Position numbers and translations under genes: made by a program. DNA of 23,001 nucleotides. Source: an uncultured Oscillospiraceae bacterium (lineage in GTDB: Bacteria; Bacillota; Clostridia; Oscillospirales; Oscillospiraceae). Positions 7,403-13,924 of this stretch are shown piece by piece. The notes under the pieces were generated by a model that had not been told where the DNA came from, searched no databases, and saw only the letters and a program-made list of their open reading frames with translations. Each line of letters starts with the position of its first letter. Position 1 is the stretch's first letter. Location of the stretch: the NCBI GenBank assembly GCA_910588105.1, contig CAJUQD010000040.1:1-23001 (forward strand), in the 5' to 3' direction.

Positions 7403-7681
7403 TCAGCAAAAGAATGTTATCTCATCGACACAGAAATGCTCCTTCCATTTCCGGCAGATCAAGAAAAACTGGGCCGAGATAACATCCAGCAGTTCGTTCA
7501 GATCGCTTTGAGGAATCCTGCTCCGATTGTTGGCCACAATGCACTGTCCAGAACGGGTCAGCCAAATCTTTGTCGCGTTCGGTGAGGGTTTGCCCTTAAT
7601 GATATGCACATGGATCGGCTCCCCGTTTTCATTGGACCAGAAAAACACCAGGTAGCCGCCTACACGGAACAGATTAGGCAC
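7403..7681 (-). CDS. DUF4160 family protein
   Basis: A 92-residue protein. The N-terminus PNLFRVGGYLVFFWSNE followed by EPIHVHI matches DUF4160, a small family often found in two-gene modules suspected to be toxin-antitoxin. The rest (ATKIWLTRSGQCIVANN, then IPQSDLNELLDVI) fits the family's second half. GTG at 7681 is preferred to the in-frame ATG at 7705. AGGGAGGG lies 7 bases before the GTG, and the resulting N-terminus starts where family members start. The gene then overlaps the 89-residue gene by 8 bases. The pair has its own predicted promoter and terminator. Confidence 0.82.
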   Translation of the reverse strand: MPNLFRVGGYLVFFWSNENGEPIHVHIIKGKPSPNATKIWLTRSGQCIVANNRSRIPQSDLNELLDVISAQFFLICRKWKEHFCVDEITFFC

Positions 7682-7943
7682 ACTGAATCCCTCCCTGCGC
7701 CGCATAACGGTACAGCAAATGGGCATTATGGCGCAGAAACTCATCAAACAGCGCCAACTCATGGGGTTGGAACCCCTCGTTGAATTTCCACTCATAACTC
7801 GGGAGAACACATCGCGCCGAAATAAAACCATCCTCCGTAGGCCGCTCAAAATGCACCTCTACCGATTGAGTGCCTTCGCGCTCAATGAGGTGGGAGTGGG
7901 TGATTTCGGTATCATCGGCCAATGTAATATATGGATACATCAT
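7674..7943 (-). CDS. 89-residue partner of the DUF4160 protein
   Basis: A soluble 89-residue protein (88 if the second ATG at 7940 is used). It reads YPYITLADDTEITHS, VEVHFERPTEDGFISAR, LPSYEW and FDEFLRHNAHLLYRYA. I have seen similar sequences next to DUF4160 genes in Clostridia but know no family name; it does not look like DUF2442, the more usual DUF4160 neighbour. The 8-base overlap with the DUF4160 gene indicates coupled synthesis. A GGGCGGG precedes the ATG. A stoichiometric antitoxin role is a hypothesis only. Confidence 0.78.
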   Translation of the reverse strand: MMYPYITLADDTEITHSHLIEREGTQSVEVHFERPTEDGFISARCVLPSYEWKFNEGFQPHELALFDEFLRHNAHLLYRYAAQGGIQCA

Positions 7944-7982
7944 GGATACATCCCGCCCTTCACTTTGATTCAGGATATCTAT

Positions 7983-8011
7983 AGTTTATCAGCTTATGGG
8001 AAAAATAGCAA
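7983..8011 (-). promoter_or_regulatory. Candidate promoter for the 89-aa/DUF4160 pair
   Basis: On the minus strand TTGCTA (8006-8011), a 17-base spacer and TAAACT (7983-7988), preceded by TGA, which fits an extended -10. The transcript would start about 33 bases before the ATG at 7943. Confidence 0.45.
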
Positions 8012-8033
8012 CCTGTAAAACCGCTTTTTATGG

Positions 8034-8061
8034 ATGGCGGGAGGGCCGCCCCTCCCGCCAT
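8034..8061 (-). other. GC-rich hairpin downstream of ssb
   Basis: A perfect 12-bp stem (8034-8045 with 8050-8061) with a 4-base loop, 8 bases after the ssb stop. No T-run follows on either strand, so it may be a 3' mRNA-stabilising or weak termination structure. Confidence 0.5.
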
Positions 8062-8069
8062 GCGCTGTG

Positions 8070-8525
8070 TCAGAACGGCAGGTCGCCATCGTCGTCCGCC
8101 AGATCCGCGAAGCCGTCGCCGCCGGTTCCAAAGCCCTCCGGCAGCTGGAAATCGTCGTCCTTTCCGGCCTTAGCCTTGCCCCCGGTGTTCTCACCGTCCT
8201 TGGGCTTACTGTCCCCAAAATAGACGCTGGACACCAGGATCTCCGCGCTGCGGCGCTTGTTTCCCTCCTTGTCCTTCCAGTCCCGGAGCTGGAGCCTGCC
8301 CTCCACCACGGCCATGCGGCCTTTGGCGAAATACTTGCTCACAAACTCGCCGGTGGAGCGCCAGGCCACGCAGTCGATGAAGTCGGTCTCCCGCTTATCG
8401 GTCTCCTTGTTCTTGTAGTCCCGATCCACCGCCACGGTGAAGCTGGCCACGGCGGTGCCCGCCTGGGTGTGCCGCAGCTCCGGATCCCGGGTCAGACGGC
8501 CCATCACAACAATGTGGTTCAACAT
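8070..8525 (-). CDS. ssb: Single-stranded DNA-binding protein
   Basis: A 151-residue SSB. The OB-fold domain covers about residues 1-108, with NHIVVMGRLTRDPELR, VASFTVAVDRDYKN, ETDFIDCVAWRSTGEFVSKY and GRMAVVEGRLQLRDWKD. A flexible acidic linker follows, and the C-terminal tip DDDGDLPF matches the conserved SSB tail that recruits replication and repair proteins. It coats single-stranded DNA during replication, repair or conjugative transfer. It starts at an ATG after AAGGAGG. It lies 21 bases downstream of the MoxR gene in the same run. It is probably an element-borne copy in addition to the chromosomal ssb, judged by context. Confidence 0.95.
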   Translation of the reverse strand: MLNHIVVMGRLTRDPELRHTQAGTAVASFTVAVDRDYKNKETDKRETDFIDCVAWRSTGEFVSKYFAKGRMAVVEGRLQLRDWKDKEGNKRRSAEILVSSVYFGDSKPKDGENTGGKAKAGKDDDFQLPEGFGTGGDGFADLADDDGDLPF

Positions 8526-8546
8526 GGTTTTTGTCCTCCTTGATTT

Positions 8547-9941
8547 TTATTGCAGCGCAGCCAGTTGCTCCAGCGGCGCGTAGGTGAAGCCCACGGCCTC
8601 GTGGGCCTTTCGGTTGATCTGCTCCATGTCGATCAGGAGCGTGTCCGTCAGCGCCTTCTCCGCGTCAGACTGGGCGGCCGCCGCCAGCTTCCGGTGTTCG
8701 CCGTACAGCCGCACCAGCTCGCCCCGCAGCTTGATGAGGGCCTTGCTGCCCGCGTTGGGTTTGCCTGCGTCGGCGCGGTTGGCGTCAAATTCCGCCTGTA
8801 CGTCCAGGGCCATGGCCCGAAGGTTGTTCACCTTGTCCTGCATGGGGTTGACGCACATCCGGTTCAGCACGTTCTCCACCATGGCCCGGTCACTGGGCTT
8901 CTGCCACAGGTAGTTCTTCAGCGCCAGCAGGTCCTGGGGCTCTACCCGGTCATGGCCGGACAGCCACGCCTTGGCCTGGGCGATGGGGTAGTAGTTCAGG
9001 TATTTGCGGTCGGACACCGTGATGCCGTCTTTCCGAAGCTGGCACAGGATATCGTCCGCCAGCTCGTTCACGGCGTCGGGCACCGGGATGGCCGCCACCT
9101 GCCGCTGCATCTCCGTCAGCTCATCCAGGGTGATGGACGCGGCGATCTGCCCCGAGCGCCCCGCCTGCTTGGCCGCCAGCACCGCCAGCCGCTTGGAGCG
9201 GTCCGCGATGTTGTCCGTCACCACCTTCAGCTCCAGCCGGTCATAGAGGGCTTCCAGAATCTTCTCCTGGGGATCGTTGAAGTTGGGGATCTCGTTGGAC
9301 GCCGCGAAGAAGGAGACGGCGGGGATGGGATAAGTACGGCCCTCGTTGGTGTATTTGCGCTCGTTGAGGGCGGTGAGCAGGGAGTTCAGCACACCATCAT
9401 TGCACTTGAAAATTTCGTCCAGCATTACGATGTCAGCCTCGGGGAGCTTGCCGGAGGTGTTCACCTGGGGCTGGCCGGTATGAAGTGCTGCCAGCGCCGC
9501 CCGATAATCCGCCAGCGCCGCCGTGTGCGCCCTCAGCAGTTCATAGGTTGACGGCGAATCCTTTTGGCTGGAAAAGCTTTCTACAAAGCATTCCAGCTTT
9601 GAACGCAGGTGTTGGTAGAGCTCATCACCGCTTACAACGGACTCCGGCACGCTGCCGGGAAGCAGGCTGGACAGGTCGATGCGCCCGAAAAGCTGCTCCT
9701 CATCGGTCTGCTTGGACAGCAGGCGCTCAAACTGCCGCGCGCCGGTGATCCGGGTGCGGAACTGGTTGATGGCGTAGCTCTTGGCCTGGCCGGGCGCGCC
9801 CAGGATGAACAGGTTCTTCCGGGTGAGCAGGGCGATGGCAATGGCCTCCACCAGCTCCTCCCGCTCCGCCATCTGGGCGTTCACATCGCCCATGACGGCC
9901 AGCATACGGTCGCGCAGGGTCTGATTCGTTTGATTTGGCAT
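8547..9941 (-). CDS. MoxR-family AAA+ ATPase, RavA-like
   Basis: A 464-residue AAA+ ATPase. Walker A is GAPGQAKS (48-55), Walker B IVMLDE (171-176) and sensor 1 AASNE (214-217), with a likely arginine finger in ALYDRLEL (R235). The stretch LPEADIVMLDEIFK followed by LNSLLTALNERKYTNEG is close to RavA of E. coli. RavA-type ATPases act with a VWA protein (ViaA) as a chaperone-like pair; the matching VWA gene is at 5565-7148. Between LFGRIDL (84-90) and LPEAD (166-170) the protein is about 60 residues longer than RavA, as a helical insertion. The C-terminal 160 residues are mostly helical. ATG at 9941 is chosen because GGAGAG precedes it; an in-frame start at 10007 would overlap the preceding gene. 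Confidence 0.92.
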   Translation of the reverse strand: MPNQTNQTLRDRMLAVMGDVNAQMAEREELVEAIAIALLTRKNLFILGAPGQAKSYAINQFRTRITGARQFERLLSKQTDEEQLFGRIDLSSLLPGSVPESVVSGDELYQHLRSKLECFVESFSSQKDSPSTYELLRAHTAALADYRAALAALHTGQPQVNTSGKLPEADIVMLDEIFKCNDGVLNSLLTALNERKYTNEGRTYPIPAVSFFAASNEIPNFNDPQEKILEALYDRLELKVVTDNIADRSKRLAVLAAKQAGRSGQIAASITLDELTEMQRQVAAIPVPDAVNELADDILCQLRKDGITVSDRKYLNYYPIAQAKAWLSGHDRVEPQDLLALKNYLWQKPSDRAMVENVLNRMCVNPMQDKVNNLRAMALDVQAEFDANRADAGKPNAGSKALIKLRGELVRLYGEHRKLAAAAQSDAEKALTDTLLIDMEQINRKAHEAVGFTYAPLEQLAALQ

Positions 9942-9952
9942 GATTTTCTCTC

Positions 9953-10438
9953 CTATTCTACCGACAATTCGGTTGATTCCAGATACTCGCTGTAGCACCG
10001 TGTGCACGACAAATTGTTCTTGAGCCGGTGCCCCGCCGTTTGCAGCAGCGCGGCATACAGCAGGGCGTCCCGCTCCGTGCGGAAGGGCACCGTCTCCAGC
10101 TCACAGCCGCAAAATACGCAGTGCTCCATGACCACCGCCCACCCAGCGCCGCCGCCAAGCGGCATGACCTGATAGCGGCAGGCGGTCTGGCGCAGCTCCT
10201 CCACCGGCAGATGAAACAGCGGTGCGGCGTTGGCGCAGACCTCGTTTCCCCGATTTCTCAAGTCCGTGTTCTCTGCGCGCAGCCTGGTCAGCTGCCAGCG
10301 CAGATACTTGATGTCCGCGTTTTCCTCCTGTTCCAGCTCATGGACGCGCGCTTGCAGAAACGAAGTCCGCCAGTCTTTCGGGCGGTGGCGAAACAAGCTA
10401 ATCAAGAAGAAGCGAAGCCGGTCCAGCGCCGCCTTCAT
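9953..10438 (-). CDS. Unrecognised protein with coiled coil and C-terminal Cys pairs
   Basis: A 161-residue protein with no family I can name. Residues 1-20 are basic and hydrophobic (LRFFLISLFRHR). Residues 28-62 look like a coiled coil (ARVHELEQEENADIKYLRW onward). The C-terminal part has CVFCGC at about 107-112 and CTRC near 146-149, a likely zinc site. The start ATG overlaps the stop of the preceding gene in an ATGA. It lies 11 bases upstream of the MoxR gene and shares its transcript. Confidence 0.72.
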   Translation of the reverse strand: MKAALDRLRFFLISLFRHRPKDWRTSFLQARVHELEQEENADIKYLRWQLTRLRAENTDLRNRGNEVCANAAPLFHLPVEELRQTACRYQVMPLGGGAGWAVVMEHCVFCGCELETVPFRTERDALLYAALLQTAGHRLKNNLSCTRCYSEYLESTELSVE

Positions 10439-10938
10439 GCATCCGCACCTCCCGGATAGACGGGGGCGGGCATAATGGTGTAGCCCAAGTACCCGTCTCC
10501 GTCCACCTCCTCAAAGCTGAAATGGAGCATATCCCCATCCGCGTATGACGTAGCGTAGACGGGCCTTACCCTGAGCGAAGAATCGCCGTCCAAATCGTCC
10601 AGCATTTTTCGGATCAGTATGCTTTTGTCGCTGGAAATACCCAGCGCACTATTGTTCGCATCACATGAGCCGTCGTAGATGTAGTAGAGCACGTACAGCT
10701 TTCCCGTTTCCTCGGGAACGGACGGGCTGACAGGCTCCAGCGCATTCAGCGGCAGGCATTTTGTGCCGTCCTCTTCAAAATCGCACTGGGCTGTGGGGGT
10801 TTCGTTGTCCTCTGCGCGAATGGCGCGGATGGTGCAGAACAGCTCGCCATTACGCTCCCGGGGGCACCAAGCTGTACCGCCGACGGCAAACACTCTGCCG
10901 TCAGATGAAAAGGTCTGGCCTTCTTTACCCAAAATCAT
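10435..10938 (-). CDS. Unrecognised 167-residue protein
   Basis: A 167-residue acidic protein of unknown family. It opens MILGKEGQTFSSDGRVFAVG and has beta-rich segments such as KLYVLYYIYDG (about 82-92) and DMLHFSFEEVDGDGYLGY near the end. There is no signal peptide or membrane helix. GGAGGAAAAATT lies directly before the ATG. It is joined to the next gene by a 4-base ATGA overlap and follows the sigma-like gene by 22 bases, so it belongs to the operon. Residue content (Asp/Glu-rich, few Cys) gives no functional hint. Confidence 0.7.
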   Translation of the reverse strand: MILGKEGQTFSSDGRVFAVGGTAWCPRERNGELFCTIRAIRAEDNETPTAQCDFEEDGTKCLPLNALEPVSPSVPEETGKLYVLYYIYDGSCDANNSALGISSDKSILIRKMLDDLDGDSSLRVRPVYATSYADGDMLHFSFEEVDGDGYLGYTIMPAPVYPGGADA

Positions 10939-10960
10939 AATTTTTCCTCCACTTCCTGCG

Positions 10961-11320
10961 TCACGCCGCCAGATAATCCTGATACAGCCCGCTGTCCTCC
11001 CGGATGGCGTCGAGGGAAACGACCTTTCCCCGCCGGAAGTCCTTTGGGGCCCCGGTAATGCCGGTCAGACGACGTACCTCTTTGCAGTTGAGCAGCTCGT
11101 ACTTCAACTGGGCGTAGATGCGCTTCTTCAATTCCCCCTTGGCCGGGTCGTAGGTGTCCACGCAGCGGATCAGCCGGATGGCGAGCTGCTGGTACACATC
11201 GTCCCGCTCCAGGCGCGCGGCCTGGATCAGCGTCCAGTTCTGCCGGATCACCGTGTTGATGCAGTGGAGATGCTCCTCCACGATGCGGTTTCGCTCGGTC
11301 AAATAAATGATGTTATCCAT
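10961..11320 (-). CDS. Sigma-70 region 2-like protein without region 4
   Basis: A 119-residue protein whose first 80 residues resemble sigma-70 region 2: VEEHLHCINTVI, then ERDDVYQQLAIRLIRCVDTYDPAKG and KRIYAQLKYELLNC, the last equivalent to the core- and -10-binding helices. The DDVYQQLAIRL helix is the most sigma-like part. The tail (ITGAPKDFRRGKVVSLDAI) is short and contains no region 4 helix-turn-helix, so it cannot be a complete ECF sigma factor. Similar short proteins are common in Clostridia elements and are usually annotated as sigma factors; activity is unproven. ATG at 11320 lies 8 bases after AAGGAG; another ATG 6 bases upstream is too close to that site. A 7-bp hairpin lies in the leader at 11345-11362. 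Confidence 0.8.
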   Translation of the reverse strand: MDNIIYLTERNRIVEEHLHCINTVIRQNWTLIQAARLERDDVYQQLAIRLIRCVDTYDPAKGELKKRIYAQLKYELLNCKEVRRLTGITGAPKDFRRGKVVSLDAIREDSGLYQDYLAA

Positions 11321-11344
11321 TTTCATGGCTCCTTTTGTATTTTG

Positions 11345-11362
11345 GGGGCCGAAAACGGCCCC
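11345..11362 (-). other. Small hairpin before the sigma-like gene
   Basis: Perfect 7-bp GC stem (11345-11351 with 11356-11362) and a 4-base loop, in the 85-base gap between two operon genes. On the minus strand it is followed by AAAATACAAAAGGAG and not by T residues, so it is not a terminator. It may protect or process the message. Confidence 0.4.
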
Positions 11363-11405
11363 ATGTGAAAATTGTTGTTTTGCCACTGCACCTCGAAGTT
11401 ACCTG

Positions 11406-11738
11406 CTAACGTCTCCAAATCCGCAGCCGTCCTGCCGTGGGCTCCAGCAGTTGATCCGGCACTGGCGCGCCATGACGGAGCAGCACCATCAGTTCCGGGT
11501 TGTCCCAGCCGAAATCGACGCGGGTAAAGCTGGCGGGCCTGTGGATATCCCGCCCCCAGGCCGGAAGCCCGGTCTGGATAAAATGCAGGGCGTCTTCCTC
11601 CGTTCGGAATTTTTGCGCATGGTCGGAGGTGTCATAGGCAATCGCGTCCGCCACGCCGCCCATTTCTCCATGTTCGGCGTAATAGCGGCAGCCTTCGGAG
11701 CGGTTAATCCGCTCGATCAAATAGAGCTTACCTTCCAT
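11406..11738 (-). CDS. Unrecognised 110-residue protein
   Basis: A 110-residue protein, family unknown to me. It starts EGKLYLIERINRSEGCRYY and contains YDTSDHAQKFRTEEDALHFI, then RVDFGWDNPELMVLL. The alternating strand/helix pattern suggests one small alpha/beta domain. The start ATG at 11738 is inside the last 11 bases of the preceding 304-residue gene, with GGGG 9 bases upstream. It is therefore translationally coupled and part of the minus-strand operon. Confidence 0.68.
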   Translation of the reverse strand: MEGKLYLIERINRSEGCRYYAEHGEMGGVADAIAYDTSDHAQKFRTEEDALHFIQTGLPAWGRDIHRPASFTRVDFGWDNPELMVLLRHGAPVPDQLLEPTAGRLRIWRR

Positions 11739-12642
11739 CGCCGGCTTCCCCTTCGCCCGATGCTTTTTCTTGCTTAAGCTGCCGCCGGTACTCCGCTTCC
11801 AGCTCCTCTTGCGGGGTATAGCGGTGAAGTTCCCGATTGACATACTGAGAGGCGTGGTACATCAGCGCCCCACACAACTCACCCATGACCTTGGCGCTCT
11901 CCAAATCCCACCTCAGCGTTTTCAGCGTGCCTACATGGATGGAGGTGCGCCCGGATTCGTCGAATTTGCCTTTCAAATAGCAGTCGATATAAATGCCCTC
12001 ACAGCCATAGTTGGGGATGGGCACAAAGTCAAACTCATAGGCTGTGAGCGGCGTCCTATCATGAGTGCCGGAGTCGTGTTCGCTGGGTCGGATGTAGTCC
12101 AGGATGGCTTTGACTTTATCAAAACTGCCCTCTGCCTTTGCAATGCGAATCACACTGCCGAATAAGCTGCCGCCGGTGTCCCGGAACACCTCGGTGTACT
12201 TTTCCGGCGGGAAATTCTGTTCCAGCCAGATCCGAACCTGCTCCCGATCCCAGTCCTCAAACAGATCCAAAAATTGACGGCTACGCTGGAACTGGGTACG
12301 ATTGTCCCGACTCGTGTAGAACCTACTGCGTTCCTCGCAACTGCCGCAATATCCTACCTGTTCCCAAAACTTATCATAGGGGTGGGCGGTCTGCATGGTA
12401 TCGTAGATGGCCTTCAGTAGATCATCCCCGGCCAGATTCTCTGGGAGCAGGATGGTTTCCTTCAGCACACCATTGCAGTCCTTACAGTGGCCTATCAGGC
12501 TGATTTCCGAGCATTCGCTGAGCTCAGGGTATTGCAGCTCCCAGCGGTCAGGGATAAAGTGGCTGTTACAGAAGTTGGCGGCAGCCTCGGGCCGTCCCGC
12601 CAGATGATGGCAGCATTTGCAGTATCTATTTACCATGTTCAT
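11728..12642 (-). CDS. Unrecognised 304-residue protein with N-terminal Cys motifs
   Basis: A 304-residue protein I cannot assign. The N-terminal 110 residues carry Cys groups (CKCC at 8-11, C25, HCKDC near 52-56, YCGSC near 98-102), suggesting one or two zinc sites. The central part includes DWDREQVRIWLEQNFPPEKY. The C-terminal half has FDFVPIPNYGCEGIYIDCYL and GTLKTLRWDLESAKVMGELCGAL. The C-terminus is charged and helical. The ATG at 12642 follows AGGAAGG and overlaps the stop of the preceding small gene in ATGA. A nucleic-acid-linked role is possible given the neighbours, but nothing visible proves it. Confidence 0.72.
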   Translation of the reverse strand: MNMVNRYCKCCHHLAGRPEAAANFCNSHFIPDRWELQYPELSECSEISLIGHCKDCNGVLKETILLPENLAGDDLLKAIYDTMQTAHPYDKFWEQVGYCGSCEERSRFYTSRDNRTQFQRSRQFLDLFEDWDREQVRIWLEQNFPPEKYTEVFRDTGGSLFGSVIRIAKAEGSFDKVKAILDYIRPSEHDSGTHDRTPLTAYEFDFVPIPNYGCEGIYIDCYLKGKFDESGRTSIHVGTLKTLRWDLESAKVMGELCGALMYHASQYVNRELHRYTPQEELEAEYRRQLKQEKASGEGEAGDGR

Positions 12643-12860
12643 TTTTCCTTCCTGTTCCTCACAGGGTCAGCCGGCTGCACCCGCGAACGGTCAAAGTAGG
12701 GCAGCGGTATCACCCGTAAGCTGGTATAGTAGAAATAGTAGGGTTTCAGGCCATCGTCGATCTCAATGACCTCCCCATATTCCACCTGATTTCTCACCTC
12801 ATCGGTAACACAGGTGTCGGCCTCAAACTGCATCGCGTCATAGAACTGCTTGGCGGTCAT
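12639..12860 (-). CDS. 73-residue ORF, probably the 3' part of a split gene
   Basis: From ATG at 12860 this encodes 73 residues, including MTAKQFYDAMQFEAD, YGEVIEIDDGLKPYYFYY and IPLPYFDRSRV. The ATG has no ribosome site. The same frame stays open for another 31 codons upstream to 12953, without any ATG, GTG or TTG, and those codons look coding (SAYHYKLRLELPLA). They run straight up to the TAA of the 80-residue gene (12954-12956), which is in the same frame. The simplest reading is one gene of about 185 codons interrupted by a nonsense codon. An AGGAGG at about 12917-12922 has no usable in-frame start after it. The 3' end overlaps the next gene by ATGA, as expected for a formerly normal operon gene. 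Confidence 0.6.
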   Translation of the reverse strand: MTAKQFYDAMQFEADTCVTDEVRNQVEYGEVIEIDDGLKPYYFYYTSLRVIPLPYFDRSRVQPADPVRNRKEK

Positions 12861-12953
12861 TGCCAGCGGCAGTTCAAGGCGCAGCTTGTAGTGGTATGCC
12901 GAAACAAAGGGGGATACCTCCTGCCCATGGGTGCCCTTGGCCGAAGCCGTATC

Positions 12954-13196
12954 TTAATTGAGCAGCCAGGCCGCAAGCTCGCTTTCCTGGTCTTTGAAGC
13001 CATAGACGCGGCACGCCGGCGGCGAGATGCGCCGGGGGCACCACTTGGGCGGTTTGTACTTGGGGTCGGACGCACGGAACCGCTTGGCCTTCCGCTTTTT
13101 GGGGAAGCCGCTGCAATAGCGCGTCACGCCCACCATTTCGTGGTACGGGCAGCTGGGGCAGTTCTGCCCTGGAAAGGTGCATTTCTGCTTTGCCAT
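12954..13196 (-). CDS. Cys-rich 80-residue protein, probably the 5' part of a split gene
   Basis: An 80-residue basic protein with Cys at 6, 13, 16, 28, 53 and 61 (QKCTFPGQNCPSCPYH, RYCSGFPKKRKAKRF, KWCPRRISPPACRVYGF), consistent with a zinc-binding module that contacts nucleic acid. The ATG follows the preceding stop directly (TAAATG), with GGGGAGGG 7 bases upstream. It ends at a TAA in frame with the downstream ORF at 12639-12953. From memory, related proteins continue past this point, so the stop may be a recent mutation or a read-through site. The family has no name known to me. Confidence 0.68.
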   Translation of the reverse strand: MAKQKCTFPGQNCPSCPYHEMVGVTRYCSGFPKKRKAKRFRASDPKYKPPKWCPRRISPPACRVYGFKDQESELAAWLLN

Positions 13197-13517
13197 TTAC
13201 AGGCCCTCCCCGTCAGTACCAGGCATTTTAATGTCCCAACGCACCGCTATCTCAACAAGTTCAATGCGTGCAAAACAACCGCCGTAGTTGCCTCCCTCGA
13301 ACATTTCCCACCAATCATCTTCCCGGTACTCGTAATCATAACGATAATCCAATTCCGCTTTTTTCAGCGCGATCAGCCTTTCCAGCTCCGCACGCGCGAT
13401 ATCAATGGAGAAAAAACTTCCCTTGACCTTGGGGCCGGGATGATCGGCCCCCATTTTTTCCCCGTCATAGCCTGTGGCAATGATTGCGTATAGTTTTGTC
13501 TCGTGAGCTTTCCGCAT
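13197..13517 (-). CDS. Unrecognised 106-residue protein
   Basis: A 106-residue protein beginning MRKAHETKLYAIIATGYDG. It has a helix FSIDIARAELERLIALKKAE at about 40-59, then an acidic/aromatic stretch YRYDYEYREDDWWEMFEGG and a closing strand IELVEIAVRWDI. It resembles small proteins scattered in Clostridia elements, but I cannot name a family. The ATG at 13517 overlaps the stop of the DUF3268 gene by one base (TAATG), with GAGGAGG just upstream inside that gene. Its own stop touches the next start. Its place in the operon is clear; its function is not. Confidence 0.7.
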   Translation of the reverse strand: MRKAHETKLYAIIATGYDGEKMGADHPGPKVKGSFFSIDIARAELERLIALKKAELDYRYDYEYREDDWWEMFEGGNYGGCFARIELVEIAVRWDIKMPGTDGEGL

Positions 13518-13921
13518 TACGCCGCCTCCTCGTTGTTCCATTTTTCGCACAGCTCAATGACCCTCTGGCACTGACCCATTTCAAACCCGCCGATGTGGGT
13601 GCGCCCCTCGGACAGATGGAGCTCCCCCGCCAGCCAGCGGTACGCCCCCGTCCGGCTCATGCGCCCGCTTTTCCAGAGCACGTCGAACCTGCGGTGGGCC
13701 TCCATCCGCTTCAGCCGCAGCACCTCGTTGGCCACGTTGCCCAGGGCCCTGGTGGTGCCCTTGTGGCAGCCCACCCGGGCGTTACAGTTCTGGCACTGGT
13801 AGACAAACTCGCCCTCCATGCCCAGCCGCCGGGTGGATTCGCCGTAGACGGCGCTGGCGGGGATCAGCTTGATCACGCCGCCGCAGTAGCGGCAGATGTC
13901 GTTCTCCTTCAAATGCCGCAC
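13517..13921 (-). CDS. DUF3268 zinc-finger-containing protein
   Basis: A 134-residue protein that matches DUF3268 over its length. CRYCGG at 10-15 and CQNC at 43-46 form a zinc ribbon, with IPASAVYGE between them. ARVGCHKGTTRALG follows, and then a helical half with AHRRFDVLWKSGRMSRTGAYRWLAGEL and THIGGFEMGQCQRVIELC. The function is unknown; in my experience the family is frequent in phage and mobile-element replication neighbourhoods, and the ribbon suggests DNA or RNA binding. The ATG lies 3 bases after the clamp stop, with GGGGG in the gap. The downstream gene overlaps it by one base. Confidence 0.88.
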   Translation of the reverse strand: MRHLKENDICRYCGGVIKLIPASAVYGESTRRLGMEGEFVYQCQNCNARVGCHKGTTRALGNVANEVLRLKRMEAHRRFDVLWKSGRMSRTGAYRWLAGELHLSEGRTHIGGFEMGQCQRVIELCEKWNNEEAA

Positions 13922-13924
13922 CCC

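Noticed and set aside
8034..8061. Hairpin after ssb as an intrinsic terminator
   Set aside because: No T-run on either strand, so it is listed only as a hairpin.
8550..9551. 333-codon plus-strand frame across the MoxR gene
   Set aside because: Antisense shadow; the minus frame has Walker A, Walker B and sensor motifs.
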